Shown here one piece after another: positions 1 through 8,917 of a stretch of DNA of 64,000 bases. The position numbers and the translations under genes were made by a program. The stretch comes from Corynebacterium sp. P3-F1 (GTDB lineage Bacteria > Actinomycetota > Actinomycetes > Mycobacteriales > Mycobacteriaceae), in contig NZ_CP129965.1 in NCBI RefSeq assembly GCF_030503635.1, forward strand, positions 310,001 through 374,000, written 5' to 3'. The stretch's first letter is position 1. Every line of letters starts with the position of its first letter. Under the pieces are notes generated by a model that was given only the letters and a program-made list of their open reading frames with translations, had not been told where the DNA came from and did no database searches.

Positions 1-1025
1 GCGGCGAGCCGCTCGTCCTCCGCTTTCTCCTGCTCCATCCGTTCGACGGCGTCAGAATAATGCTGCACCAGGAAGTTCTGCATGAGGGCGGGCAGGGCGG
101 GGTCAGCTTGGCCGTCGTCGAGACGCTCCATAGAGCCTGGCTCGTCTCCTGTTTTCTCGACAACCCAGCCGCGCTGCGAGCGGATTCGGCCCTCGCGCAC
201 GGCGAAGATCTGCACCGCCGCTTCCAGCTCGTCCGTGTCGAAGGCGATGATGTCGGCGTCCGTGTCGATGCCCAGCACGACCGTCTGCCGCTCCATGACC
301 TTGTTCACGGCGCCGAGGTCGTCGCGCAGCCGCGCAGCTTTCTCGAACTCCAGGTTCTCGCTGGCGTCCATCATCTGGTTGGTCAGACCTTTGACCACGG
401 CATCGGTGCGGCCGGACATGAAACCCATGAACCCAGAGACGATCTCGTCGTAGTCCGCTTCGTCGACACGTCCGACGCACGGCGCCGAGCATTTGTCGAT
501 GTACCCGAGCAGGCACGGCCGTCCCAGCTGCTCGTGGCGGTTGAACACCCCATTGGAGCAGGTACGCACGGGGAACACGCGGGTCAGTAGATCGAGGGTC
601 TCGCGCACGGCCCACGCGTGGGAGAACGGCCCGAAATAGCGCACGCCCTTGCGGCGCGGACCGCGGTAGAAAAACGCTCGCGGGTACTTCTCCCCCACGC
701 TGACGGCGAGCATCGGGTACGTCTTGTCGTCCCGGTACATGACGTTGAACCACGGGTCGTACCGCTTGATCCACGTGTACTCGAGCTGGAGCGCTTCGAC
801 CTCGCTGGCCACTACGGTCCACTCCACCTTGGAGGCGGTGAAGACCATTTGGCGCGTGCGCGGGTGCAGCTGCTCCGGCGGCTGGAAGTAGTTGTTCAAG
901 CGAGCGCGGAGATTCTTCGCTTTGCCCACGTACACGACGCGTCCCGCCGCGTCGCGGAACTTGTACACACCCGGCTCGGTAGGAATCGTCCCGGGAGCCG
1001 GCCGGTAGGTTGCCGGGTTGACCAC
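1..1025 (-). CDS. uvrC: UvrC excinuclease subunit C, N-terminal half (runs off left edge)
   Basis: Subunit of the UvrABC nucleotide excision repair nuclease; UvrC makes both incisions around a lesion. About 341 codons are visible, roughly half of the usual 650-700 residues, and the frame is open to the window edge. Seen: an N-terminal GIY-YIG nuclease domain (about residues 12-90, including [20 protein letters not shown] and [15 protein letters not shown]), a Cys-containing [15 protein letters not shown] segment near 170, and a UVR (UvrB-interacting) motif around [15 protein letters not shown]. The start is a GTG at 1025 (V-V-N-P-A-T-Y), 13 bases after the stop of the PH-domain gene, so the two are probably cotranscribed. 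The C-terminal RNase H-like and helix-hairpin-helix domains lie outside the window. Confidence 0.95.
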   Translation of the reverse strand, partial: MVNPATYRPAPGTIPTEPGVYKFRDAAGRVVYVGKAKNLRARLNNYFQPPEQLHPRTRQMVFTASKVEWTVVASEVEALQLEYTWIKRYDPWFNVMYRDDKTYPMLAVSVGEKYPRAFFYRGPRRKGVRYFGPFSHAWAVRETLDLLTRVFPVRTCSNGVFNRHEQLGRPCLLGYIDKCSAPCVGRVDEADYDEIVSGFMGFMSGRTDAVVKGLTNQMMDASENLEFEKAARLRDDLGAVNKVMERQTVVLGIDTDADIIAFDTDELEAAVQIFAVREGRIRSQRGWVVEKTGDEPGSMERLDDGQADPALPALMQNFLVQHYSDAVERMEQEKAEDERLA

Positions 1026-1038
1026 GGTGCGACCCGCC

Positions 1039-1596
1039 CTAGTCTTCCGGCATGTAGCGTGCTTCGAGGCGGCGGAATGCCTTGACGGACTCGATGGCGC
1101 GCTCCTTGTCGCCGGATTGAATCGCCCACAGCGGGACGTACTCAAATTCGGGGAGTTCGAGCCGCGCCATGCGGGAGCCTCGCGGAAAGGTCAGGCCGTA
1201 CACGACTATCCACGGGTAAAAGCGTGTGCCAATGATGTTGCGCACCTCCACGCCGTCCTCGTTGGCGCGCACCCGCGGGCGGGAAAGTCCCCACCACACC
1301 AAGACAGACAAGATCAAGCCGATTGCAGGGAAAGCGAGCTTATCGGCGGCTGTGATCGCCGCGCCCGTGAATTCCAAATCCAGAACAGCACCGGCGAAAA
1401 TGTGGGCCGCCATGATGATCAGGACCGCTACAGCGGCGACGCGGCGCAGGAAGTGCGAGACGATCTCCACCTCCCACGGTTTCGTCGATGTCGCGGCGTG
1501 CGGGTCGAGTGCGTTGAAGAGAGCGATGTCACGGTCGCTGGCCTGCGCTGTCCGCTCCACGGGTGCGTCATCTGCGCTGCTGTTGACGTTGCTCAC
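1039..1596 (-). CDS. PH-domain (bPH2-like) membrane protein
   Basis: A 185-residue protein with a polar N-terminus, two hydrophobic segments (about residues 48-70 and 84-104) and a C-terminal beta-rich domain ([16 protein letters not shown]..., [13 protein letters not shown]) resembling the bacterial pleckstrin-homology fold found in many actinobacterial membrane proteins. No catalytic residues are apparent and no function is assigned. It starts with GTG behind GGAGAAGG and lies between ribH and uvrC in the same direction, a position that, as I recall, is kept in corynebacteria. The final residues ([11 protein letters not shown]) are charged. The fold call is from family resemblance; cellular role is unknown. 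Confidence 0.8.
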   Translation of the reverse strand: MSNVNSSADDAPVERTAQASDRDIALFNALDPHAATSTKPWEVEIVSHFLRRVAAVAVLIIMAAHIFAGAVLDLEFTGAAITAADKLAFPAIGLILSVLVWWGLSRPRVRANEDGVEVRNIIGTRFYPWIVVYGLTFPRGSRMARLELPEFEYVPLWAIQSGDKERAIESVKAFRRLEARYMPED

Positions 1597-1610
1597 TTGC
1601 CTTCTCCGCC

Positions 1611-1670
1611 TCTTTCGGTCTTTCTCGGTCCCTTTCGGTCCCTGTTGTTTCCTGTTGTTTCCTGTCGGTC
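1611..1670. repeat. imperfect 10-bp tandem repeat, six units
   Basis: Six consecutive 10-base units: TCTTTCGGTC, TTTCTCGGTC, CCTTTCGGTC, CCTGTTGTTT, CCTGTTGTTT, CCTGTCGGTC. Four end in CGGTC and two are identical. The array fills most of the 112-base gap between the ribH stop and the PH-domain gene start and would be in the 5' leader of the latter. It is short and pyrimidine-rich on the plus strand, so it may be slippage-derived rather than functional. Confidence 0.75.
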
Positions 1671-1708
1671 TCTACCTGCTGCTGATGCTCGCCCTCGAAT
1701 GCTGGCGG

Positions 1709-2227
1709 CTACCACGCGTCGTGAGCGTCGCCCCGGGTCAGCTTCATCAGCGGGAAGCGCTCAATCTCGCTCATGACGTTCGCGGCACCGATCGCGGCGG
1801 TGAGGGCCTCTGCTCCCTTGTCCTCGCGGGCATCGGGGCCACCGGTGCGGGCCACAGCCTGCTCGTAAGTGTCCACGGTCAGAACACCGTTACCCACCGG
1901 CACAGACATGTCGAGAGCCACGCGGGTGAGCCCGTCGGTGACGGCGCGGCAAACGTAGTCGAAGTGGGGGGTCTCACCGCGGATGACGCAGCCGAGGGCC
2001 ACGACCGCGTCGAAACGCTTGGCGGCAGCTTGCGCGATGAGGGGGAGTTCCATCGCGCCGGAAACCGTGAAGACTTGGACTTTCGCTCCCGCTGCCTCAG
2101 CTGTTTCAACAGCGCGGGCGATCAGCATGTCCACGACCTCAGCGTTCCACTCCGTGCCAACGACGGCGACACGCATTCCCTTCGCGTCGATGTGCTCCGG
2201 GGAGGAGTCGGGTGCTCCGAAAATCAT
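1709..2227 (-). CDS. ribH: 6,7-dimethyl-8-ribityllumazine synthase
   Basis: Condenses 5-amino-6-ribitylamino-uracil with 3,4-dihydroxy-2-butanone 4-phosphate, the penultimate step of riboflavin synthesis; the enzyme forms pentamers or 60-mer shells in the cytoplasm. The 172-residue product has the family landmarks: [12 protein letters not shown] near residue 24, GAMELP near 57, [14 protein letters not shown] near 80 with the catalytic His, and VPVGNGVLT near 109. It starts with ATG at 2227 behind an excellent AAGGAG at spacing 6, 59 bases after the ribBA stop. The first 16 residues before GMRVAVVG are slightly longer than in short homologues, but the ribosome binding site supports this start. 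Confidence 0.97.
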   Translation of the reverse strand: MIFGAPDSSPEHIDAKGMRVAVVGTEWNAEVVDMLIARAVETAEAAGAKVQVFTVSGAMELPLIAQAAAKRFDAVVALGCVIRGETPHFDYVCRAVTDGLTRVALDMSVPVGNGVLTVDTYEQAVARTGGPDAREDKGAEALTAAIGAANVMSEIERFPLMKLTRGDAHDAW

Positions 2228-2286
2228 GGTTGCTCCTTAAGAATCAAGATTCCGACTTCTTCGTCAAAGAGTCGTCCGGCCCCATC

Positions 2287-3534
2287 TTAGATGCCGTGGG
2301 TTCTATCCCACTGTTCTACCGCTGGGAGGTCATGCCCCATACGGTCGCGTTTAGTCCGCAAGTAGGTGATGTTGTCGTGCGAGGGCGTGATTTCAATGCG
2401 GGTCCTGCCGGAGACAACCGGGCCGTATCCATTCAACGCCTCGACCTTCTCGGGGTTGTTGGTCAGCACATCAACCGAGGCGACACCAAGATCCGCGAGA
2501 ATCTGCCCGGCCACTGAATACTCGCGCGCATCCACGGGCAGCCCCTGTTCCACGTTGGCGTCGACGGTGTCTAAGCCTTCCTCTTGCAGGCGGTAGGCCT
2601 CTAGTTTGGCCGCGAGGCCGATGCCGCGCCCTTCGTGCCCGCGGATGTAAATGACCACACCGCTCCCGGCCTCCTGGATGAGCCGCATGGACTCGCGCAG
2701 CTGGGGCCCGCAGTCGCATCGGAGCGAACCGAAGACATCGCCCGTCAAGCATTCCGAGTGGACACGCACAAGAACATCTGCCCCGCCGGAGATGTCGCCG
2801 GTGGTGAGGGCGATGTGCTCGGTGCCGTCGATAAGCGATCTGTAGCCGTACGCCGTGAACGCGCCGAACGAGGTCGGCAGCGACGTCTCGACGACGCGTT
2901 CGACAGTGCGCTCGGTGTGGCGGCGGTATGCAATGAGCTGGGCAATTGAAATCATCTTCAGCCCGTGCTGATCGGCGAAACGACGGAGTTCGTCGCCTCG
3001 CGCCATGTCGGTCGGGTCATCTTCGGAGACGATCTCGCACAGCGCCCCGACGGGTTGACACCCGGCCAAACGGGCGAGGTCCACCGAGGCTTCTGTGTGG
3101 CCATCGCGGATGAGGACCCCGCCGCGACGGGCTCGCAACGGCACAACGTGCCCCGGGCGGGTGAAGTCTGCGGCGGTGCGCGTCGGATCCGCGAGACGCT
3201 GGATGGTTTCGGCGCGGGAGCGGGCGGAGATCCCGGTGGTTCCCGTGGCTGCGTCGACCGTGACGGCATAGGCCGTGCTGCGGGCATCCTCGTTCACGGC
3301 CGTCATGGGCGGTAGCTCAAGGCGCGTTGCTGCCTCGTCCTCCATGGCCACGCAGATGTATCCGGAGGTGTACCGCACCATGAACGCGACCAGCTCCGGC
3401 GTGGCATGCTCGGCGGCGAAGATCAGGTCGCCTTCGTTCTCGCGGTCCTCATTGTCCACCACCACGACCGCTTCTCCGCGGCCTACCGCGGCAACAGCTT
3501 CTTCAACTGAATCGAGTCGCAGGGTGTCCGTCAT
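2287..3534 (-). CDS. ribBA: bifunctional DHBP synthase / GTP cyclohydrolase II
   Basis: Supplies both riboflavin precursors: 3,4-dihydroxy-2-butanone 4-phosphate from ribulose 5-phosphate, and the pyrimidine from GTP. The 415-residue fusion has an N-terminal RibB domain (about 1-200; [10 protein letters not shown] acidic metal/substrate motif near 28, [12 protein letters not shown] near 125, [13 protein letters not shown] near 146) and a C-terminal RibA domain (about 205-405; [21 protein letters not shown] with the three zinc cysteines, [10 protein letters not shown]). Only 5 bases separate it from ribE upstream. Its substrate ribulose 5-phosphate is also the substrate of Rpe, encoded just upstream in the same run. 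Confidence 0.97.
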   Translation of the reverse strand: MTDTLRLDSVEEAVAAVGRGEAVVVVDNEDRENEGDLIFAAEHATPELVAFMVRYTSGYICVAMEDEAATRLELPPMTAVNEDARSTAYAVTVDAATGTTGISARSRAETIQRLADPTRTAADFTRPGHVVPLRARRGGVLIRDGHTEASVDLARLAGCQPVGALCEIVSEDDPTDMARGDELRRFADQHGLKMISIAQLIAYRRHTERTVERVVETSLPTSFGAFTAYGYRSLIDGTEHIALTTGDISGGADVLVRVHSECLTGDVFGSLRCDCGPQLRESMRLIQEAGSGVVIYIRGHEGRGIGLAAKLEAYRLQEEGLDTVDANVEQGLPVDAREYSVAGQILADLGVASVDVLTNNPEKVEALNGYGPVVSGRTRIEITPSHDNITYLRTKRDRMGHDLPAVEQWDRTHGI

Positions 3535-3539
3535 GGGGA

Positions 3540-4133
3540 CTAATGGTAGCCCCCCACCATTTTCTCGACGTACTTGGCCACCACGTCCACCTCGAAGTTG
3601 ACGGGCTCCCCGACTCCCAGCTCGCCGAACGTGGTTTCCGCCAGCGTTGTCGGAATGAGCGACGCTTCCACGAAGTCCTCACCTACAGCGGACACCGTCA
3701 AAGAAGTGCCGTTAATGGCGATCGAGCCTTTCTCCACCACATAGCGTGCAAGTGCCTGTGGTAGCGAGAAGCGCAGCACGTCCCAATGTGCGGAAGATTC
3801 CCGGGCAAGCAGTTCTCCGGTTCCATCGACGTGCCCCTGCACGATGTGGCCCCCAAGGCGCGCTTCAGCCGCCAACGCACGCTCGAGGTTGACCCGCGTG
3901 CCGGGCTCGTAGCTGCCCAGGCGCGATCGGTCGAGAGTCTCCTGCATGGCGTCGGCGGTGAAGGCGCCGTCGACGGAACCAACCACGGTCAAGCACACCC
4001 CGTCGACGGCGATGGAATCACCGGGAGCGGCGTCTGAGGTGATTTTGGGGCCGCGGACAGTCAGACGCACTGCGTCATCAAGCCTCTCGAGGTTCTCCAC
4101 GGTGCCGATCTCTTCCACCAGTCCTGTGAACAT
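3540..4133 (-). CDS. ribE: riboflavin synthase, alpha subunit
   Basis: Dismutates two lumazine molecules to riboflavin plus the RibH substrate. At 197 residues it has the typical two tandem lumazine-binding barrels: the first begins [13 protein letters not shown] and contains AVDGVCLTV; the second contains [14 protein letters not shown] and [10 protein letters not shown]. The start ATG overlaps the ribD stop by one base (TGATG), so the two genes are translationally coupled. (The same enzyme is called RibC in some corynebacterial annotation.). Confidence 0.97.
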   Translation of the reverse strand: MFTGLVEEIGTVENLERLDDAVRLTVRGPKITSDAAPGDSIAVDGVCLTVVGSVDGAFTADAMQETLDRSRLGSYEPGTRVNLERALAAEARLGGHIVQGHVDGTGELLARESSAHWDVLRFSLPQALARYVVEKGSIAINGTSLTVSAVGEDFVEASLIPTTLAETTFGELGVGEPVNFEVDVVAKYVEKMVGGYH

Positions 4134-5176
4134 CAGTTTCCCTCTCTCCTCTGGGTCTGCGGGCGACGTAGCTCTATCACCGCATCGTCGCCGAGTGTGA
4201 ATGCGTCGAATATGTCGTAGCGCGGTGCCGCCGCCAGGGTTTCTGCCAGCGGTCCGTCAATCAGGCTCCGTCCACCGCCGAGCAACATCGGTGCCACATA
4301 GGCGGTAATGTAATCGACGACATCGAGGCCGAACAGGCTGCGCATGAGCGTCGGCCCACCCTCCACCAAAACGTCGCGGGCACCCGTTTCATACAACGCA
4401 TCAAAAGCTTCCTGCGGGGTCGCGTATTGCTCGAATCCGAGGCGCGTCAAGTTCCCCTCGGGCACTTTCCGCTTGCCGACGACCACCCTCCGCGGCTGGT
4501 TCCCCAACAGAGATCCGTCGCGATCACGGGCGGTCAGCGATGGGTTGTCCGCGATGGCGGTGCCGGTGCCGATGACGATCGCGTCGCGCATCGCACGGTC
4601 GAAGTGGGCGTATTGGCGGGCCTCAGGACCGGTGATCCACTGGCTCGTCCCGTCCGGTGCGGCGGTGAAGCCGTCGAGTGTGGCGGCGAATTTCGCGGTG
4701 ACGGACACACGCCCATGTGCGACGGAGTCCAGCCACGGGAGCAACCCGTCGACGGGGTACTCGACGTGGGTGACCTCGATACCGTGGGCGCGCAGGTAGT
4801 CGGCGCCTCCACTCGCAATCGGGTTAGGGTCGGAATGGACGTAATAGACGTGCCCGACTCCAGCCTCGACGATCGCTTGGGTGCAGGGTCCGGTGCGCCC
4901 GGTGTGGTTGCACGGCTCCAATGTCACTGCCAGCATCGCTCCGCGGATCCGATCCGGTGCAGTCGAGCGTGCGGCATCGAGCGCAACCCGTTCGGCGTGC
5001 TTCCCGCCAGCGGGCTCGGTGGCGCCGGTGGAGATGATGCCGGTGGCGTCGAAAAGCGCGCAGCCTACCGGTGGGTTCGGGCTCGTCGTGCCGCGGACGC
5101 GTTGCCCTGCGTTGGCCGCTGCGATCACCGCCGACTCAACAGCGGGCGGTATCTCGTGGCTGAACTCGGCGGGCAT
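4133..5176 (-). CDS. ribD: bifunctional pyrimidine deaminase / reductase RibD
   Basis: Performs the deamination and side-chain reduction that follow GTP cyclohydrolase II in riboflavin synthesis. The 347-residue protein has an N-terminal cytidine-deaminase-like domain (KHAERVALDAA near 58 with the zinc His and catalytic Glu; EPCNHTGRTGPC near 88 with two zinc Cys) and a C-terminal NADPH-dependent reductase domain (VTAKFAATLDGFTA near 160, DVLVEGGPTLMRSLF near 270). The ATG at 5176 comes one base after the rpe stop. This gene starts the rib cluster proper. Confidence 0.96.
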   Translation of the reverse strand: MPAEFSHEIPPAVESAVIAAANAGQRVRGTTSPNPPVGCALFDATGIISTGATEPAGGKHAERVALDAARSTAPDRIRGAMLAVTLEPCNHTGRTGPCTQAIVEAGVGHVYYVHSDPNPIASGGADYLRAHGIEVTHVEYPVDGLLPWLDSVAHGRVSVTAKFAATLDGFTAAPDGTSQWITGPEARQYAHFDRAMRDAIVIGTGTAIADNPSLTARDRDGSLLGNQPRRVVVGKRKVPEGNLTRLGFEQYATPQEAFDALYETGARDVLVEGGPTLMRSLFGLDVVDYITAYVAPMLLGGGRSLIDGPLAETLAAAPRYDIFDAFTLGDDAVIELRRPQTQRREGN

Positions 5177-5177
5177 G

Positions 5178-5840
5178 CTAGCGCTGCGCCGCGACGCGGG
5201 CGAGATCGCGGAGAGTCTCTACGGCCTCGGACGGATCCTCTGCCTCGAACACGGCTGAACCCGCAACGAAGGCATCGACGCCAGCCTCGGCTGCCAGGGC
5301 GATAGTGGATTGGGAGATGCCGCCGTCGATGCCGATGACCGTCGATAAGCCAGCATCCTCGATATGTTCGCGCAGTGCGGCGACCTTGGCGAGCACCTCT
5401 GGCATAAACTTCTGGCCGCCGAATCCCGGTTCGACGCTCATGACCATGACCTGCTCGAAGTGCTCGAGGTCGTCGAGGTACGGCTCGATCGGCGTGCCGG
5501 GCTTGATGGCGAAACCGGCTTCGACACCCAAGTCGTGGAGCTGCTTAGCGGCGGTGATGTGGTCGTCGGTCGCCTCAATATGGAAGACCAGACGGTCGCC
5601 ACCGGCCTTGATGTAGGTCTCAAACCAGCGTTCCGGCTCCTCGATCATCATGTGGATGTCCAGGAACTGCTCGGTGACCCCGTCAACGGCCTTGGTCACA
5701 TCGGGCCCGAAGGAAAGGTTGGGCACGAAGTGACCGTCCATGATGTCGACGTGGATCAGGTCCGCGGACGGCACTTTGCGCACGTCCTCACCCAGATTTG
5801 CATAGTCGGCGGCGAGGATCGACGGGGCGATGTAGATCAT
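5178..5840 (-). CDS. rpe: ribulose-phosphate 3-epimerase
   Basis: Interconverts ribulose 5-phosphate and xylulose 5-phosphate in the pentose phosphate pathway. The chosen ATG at 5840 gives 220 residues, the normal family length, beginning IYIAPSILAADYANLGEDV; the longer open frame upstream encodes no family sequence and overlaps rsmB. Landmarks: HVDIMDGHFVPNLSFG (metal and catalytic Asp), HIEATDDH, MSVEPGFGGQKF and GIDGGI near the C-terminus. It lies 10 bases after the rsmB stop and directly before ribD, so ribulose 5-phosphate supply and use are encoded together. Confidence 0.96.
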   Translation of the reverse strand: MIYIAPSILAADYANLGEDVRKVPSADLIHVDIMDGHFVPNLSFGPDVTKAVDGVTEQFLDIHMMIEEPERWFETYIKAGGDRLVFHIEATDDHITAAKQLHDLGVEAGFAIKPGTPIEPYLDDLEHFEQVMVMSVEPGFGGQKFMPEVLAKVAALREHIEDAGLSTVIGIDGGISQSTIALAAEAGVDAFVAGSAVFEAEDPSEAVETLRDLARVAAQR

Positions 5841-5850
5841 GGGCCCAAGA

Positions 5851-7302
5851 CTAACGCTTGCGCAGCGCGGCGACGAACATCGCGTCCGTGCCGTGGCGGT
5901 GAGGCCACATCTGCGCGCTGAGGTGAGACCCGAGCTCGCCCATGTCCGGTAGAACGTCACGCACGTCGATCTCGTCGACATTGCCGTGCGCAAGCTGCTT
6001 ATCCACGATCCCCCTCGTCTCCCTCTCATCCGGCGAGCACGTGGAGTACACGACGACCCCGCCGGGCTTGGTCAGGTTCACCGCGGAGGCGAGGAGCGCG
6101 GACTGCAGCTCGTTGAGCTCAGCGATGCCCGCTTCACTCTTGCGCCAGCGGGCTTCCGGCCGGCGGCGCAAGGCACCGAGACCGGAGCACGGCGCGTCCA
6201 CCAGAACGCGGTCGAAGCCCTGCTCGAGACCCGGGTCGCGTCCGTCGGCGACGTGCACCGTCACCGGCATGCCTTCGGTGGACTTCCGGATGAGATCCGC
6301 ACGGGTGAAACTGACCTCAACAGCGTCGACGTGCGCGCCGTCGATCGCGGCAAGCGAGCCCATCAACGCAGCCTTGCCACCCGGGCCGGCGCACAGGTCG
6401 AGCCAGCGACCACCATCGTCATCCACCGAAATCTCCGCTACAGCCCGGGCGATGAGCTGGGACCCTTCGTCCTGCACGGCCGCCATCCGGTCGCGCACCG
6501 GCTCGAGCGAGCCCGGGTCGCCGCCCTCGGTTAGGTACACGGCGTATGGGCTGTATTTCCCTTCCTCCCCGCCGGTGACAAGTGCGAGCTCCTCCGCCGA
6601 CATTTCGCCGGGGCGGGCGACAAGGTGCACGATCGGGCGCTGCGAATCAGCCTCGAGAGCCGCTTCGAGTTCGTCCTCCCCCAGCACATTGGCGAAGGAA
6701 CGGGCGATCCACTCCGGGTGTGCGGTGCGAAACGCGACTGCCGCGATCTTGTCTGCCGGAGTGAGCTTCTCCATCCAGCTGTCCAGACTCGAGCGGGAAA
6801 TTGTCCGGAGAATACCGTTGACAAAGCCCTTCGCTTTTCCAGCGCCGGCAGCTTCCGCGAGGCGAACGGATGTGTCAACCGCCGCGTGGGCGTCCACTCG
6901 CGTGAACAGCAGTTGGTAGGTGCCCAGACGCAGCGCGGTCAGCACTGCGGGGTCGAGGTCTTCGAGTCTGCGGGAGGAGCAGTCGGCAATAACGGCGTCG
7001 AGCACGCCCAGGCTGCGCAGCGTCCCGTAGGCGATTTCAGTGGCGAAGGCGGTATCGCGGCCCTTAATCTTCCGTTCGCGCAGAATCTGGGGCAGAACAA
7101 GGTTGCCGAACGCATCTTCCGTTTCAACGCGCAGCACGGCGTCAAAGGCAGCTTGGCGGGCTGAATCACCGATATGACCGGCTCTTTGCGCCCATCGCGT
7201 CGCACCCCCACGCTTCACTGGGCCCTGCGCCTGCCCATGAACCGCTTCATTCTCCACCTGCTCTTTCGCGCGCCTGGTGCGCGACCGGAAACCTCCGCTC
7301 AC
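5851..7302 (-). CDS. rsmB: 16S rRNA (cytosine-5)-methyltransferase RsmB/Fmu
   Basis: SAM-dependent methyltransferase expected to make m5C967 in 16S rRNA. The 483 residues comprise a polar tail, an N-terminal NusB-like RNA-binding domain (about 45-180: ARQAAFDAVLRVE, RLGTYQLLF), and a C-terminal Rossmann methyltransferase with LDLCAGPGGKAALM (SAM), DAPCSGLGALRRRPE (catalytic PCSG cysteine) and VYSTCSPDERE (second cysteine). The GTG start overlaps the fmt stop by four bases (GTGA), so it is coupled to fmt. Confidence 0.94.
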   Translation of the reverse strand: MSGGFRSRTRRAKEQVENEAVHGQAQGPVKRGGATRWAQRAGHIGDSARQAAFDAVLRVETEDAFGNLVLPQILRERKIKGRDTAFATEIAYGTLRSLGVLDAVIADCSSRRLEDLDPAVLTALRLGTYQLLFTRVDAHAAVDTSVRLAEAAGAGKAKGFVNGILRTISRSSLDSWMEKLTPADKIAAVAFRTAHPEWIARSFANVLGEDELEAALEADSQRPIVHLVARPGEMSAEELALVTGGEEGKYSPYAVYLTEGGDPGSLEPVRDRMAAVQDEGSQLIARAVAEISVDDDGGRWLDLCAGPGGKAALMGSLAAIDGAHVDAVEVSFTRADLIRKSTEGMPVTVHVADGRDPGLEQGFDRVLVDAPCSGLGALRRRPEARWRKSEAGIAELNELQSALLASAVNLTKPGGVVVYSTCSPDERETRGIVDKQLAHGNVDEIDVRDVLPDMGELGSHLSAQMWPHRHGTDAMFVAALRKR

Positions 7303-8252
7303 TCGAACCTCACTCCCTCAGTGGCCTCAGTGCCCTCAGTGTCCTGGAGCCCGCGCGCCCAATCGGCGGCGGGCATCATCTTCTTTCCCGCTGGCTGAAT
7401 CATCCTGAGCTCGACTGCCGTGGTGCCTGTGCCCACGCGCACGGCGTTCTTCGCCACCTCGATCTGCCCTGGTACGAGGATCGGCTCCCCAGAAGCTCCG
7501 CTCACAGTGGCGACGGGGCCGACCTTGATTCGATCCCCGTCAAACGTCGTCCATGCGCCCGGACCGGGGGTGTAGGCGCGGATCGCACGGTCGATCTCGG
7601 CGGCGTGTGTGGTCCAGTCGATGCGGGCGTCGTCCTTGCTGATCTTCGGCGCGTACGTGGCTTCCCCTTCCTGCGGAGTGAAGGTGGCGTGACCGCTGGC
7701 AAGGTCGTCCATTGTGCGCACGAGCAGATCGCCGCCCGAATACGCCAGGCGGGTGAGCAGGTCGTCCGCTGTGTCGTCCGGCCGGATGAGCTCCGGCTCC
7801 TGGAGCAGAATATCGCCGGTGTCCAGCCCGGGATCAATGCGGAACGTGGTGGCACCGCTGTATTCATCGCCGTGGAGAATGCCGGCCTGCACCGGGGCCG
7901 CTCCACGCCAGCGCGGCAGCAAGGAGAAATGGAGGTTGATCCAGCCGTGCACGGGGATATCCAAGAAATCCTCGGGGATGAGATTGCCGTAAGCGACAAC
8001 TGGGATCGCATCCGGCGCGAACCTCTTCAGCGTCTCTTTGATCTCATCGTATCCCTTGAGCTTGTCCGGCGTAAGCACCTCAATCCCGTGCTCTTGGGCC
8101 AGCGCCTTGACCGGCGAGGGGTGGAGCGTGCGGCCGCGCCCCTTCTTGGCGTCGGGCCGGGTGAGCACCGCCACCACCTCATGATCAGAAGCGATCAACT
8201 TTTCCAGCGCCACCACCGCCGGCTCCGGGGTTCCCGCGAAAACCACACGCAT
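7299..8252 (-). CDS. fmt: methionyl-tRNA formyltransferase
   Basis: Formylates Met-tRNAfMet with 10-formyltetrahydrofolate for translation initiation. The 317-residue protein has the N-terminal formyltransferase domain (MRVVFAGTPEPAVVALE; NLHFSLLPRWRGAAPVQ near 106-122 with the Asn/His catalytic pair; DTGDILLQ) and the C-terminal OB-like tRNA-binding domain (AYTPGPGAWTTFDG, VGTGTTAVEL). The last residues are a short Thr-Glu-Gly repeat (see findings). It is followed by rsmB with a four-base overlap; def is the next gene upstream, placing formylation and deformylation together. Confidence 0.96.
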   Translation of the reverse strand: MRVVFAGTPEPAVVALEKLIASDHEVVAVLTRPDAKKGRGRTLHPSPVKALAQEHGIEVLTPDKLKGYDEIKETLKRFAPDAIPVVAYGNLIPEDFLDIPVHGWINLHFSLLPRWRGAAPVQAGILHGDEYSGATTFRIDPGLDTGDILLQEPELIRPDDTADDLLTRLAYSGGDLLVRTMDDLASGHATFTPQEGEATYAPKISKDDARIDWTTHAAEIDRAIRAYTPGPGAWTTFDGDRIKVGPVATVSGASGEPILVPGQIEVAKNAVRVGTGTTAVELRMIQPAGKKMMPAADWARGLQDTEGTEATEGVRFE

Positions 8253-8358
8253 CTATCTCGTCCTCTCCTGTTTCCCTGCTGTGGATGTCTTCTTTGTCCT
8301 CATCCTCGGGCTGCTCGTGGCTCACCCAAGGACTGCTGCAACCGGCTGTTGCGCGTTT

Positions 8359-8865
8359 TTACTCTTCAGCTCCGCTGAACCAGTCCATGCCGCGGATTAT
8401 CTGCATCGCTTCCTGGCGCACCGCCGGATCCAGGCGGCGCAAGAACAGCACCCCGTCCAAGTGGTCGGTCTCGTGCTGGATGCAGCGTGCAAGCAGGCCG
8501 TTCGCACGCAAGGTCACCGGCCTGCCGTACTCGTCGCGGCCACGGGCCACCACTGTCTCGTGGCGTTCCACGTCCGCTTGGAGGTCAGGAATGGACAGGC
8601 ACCCCTCCGGGCCGACTTGAACAACGTCGTCGATGGGCTCCCACTCAGGGTTGATCAGGGCCCCGCGCATGCCATCGCAGTCGTACACGAACACCCGCTG
8701 GGCCAGTCCGATCTGGTTGGCGGCCAAACCCACTCCGCCGGCATCGTCCATTGTCTCGAGCATGTCGCGGACGAGGCGGATGAGTGCGTCGTCGAAAAGC
8801 TCGATGGGCGCGGCCTGCGTGTTCAAGATCGGATCGCCGAAGATCCTGATGGGACGGATGGTCAT
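8359..8865 (-). CDS. def: peptide deformylase
   Basis: Iron/zinc enzyme that removes the formyl group from nascent proteins. The ATG at 8865 gives 168 residues starting TIRPIRIFGDPIL, the family start; the open frame extends 16 residues further upstream but those residues are not family-like. All three metal-site motifs are present: GVGLAANQIG, EGCLSIP and QHETDHLDGVLF. The 106 bases between def and fmt contain no gene. It lies 52 bases downstream of priA. Confidence 0.96.
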   Translation of the reverse strand: MTIRPIRIFGDPILNTQAAPIELFDDALIRLVRDMLETMDDAGGVGLAANQIGLAQRVFVYDCDGMRGALINPEWEPIDDVVQVGPEGCLSIPDLQADVERHETVVARGRDEYGRPVTLRANGLLARCIQHETDHLDGVLFLRRLDPAVRQEAMQIIRGMDWFSGAEE

Positions 8866-8917
8866 GGCAGCCAAGTCTACGTGCCACCCGGCACGGTGGG
8901 CGCCGGGGTGCATCGGG

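Noticed and set aside
103..822. Arg-rich 239-codon minus-strand open frame
   Set aside because: Shadow of uvrC in another frame; no family sequence or codon bias.
2227..5176. Possible FMN riboswitch before the riboflavin genes
   Set aside because: The rib genes follow rpe with gaps of only 0-60 bases, and no RFN-like conserved boxes were seen in those gaps.
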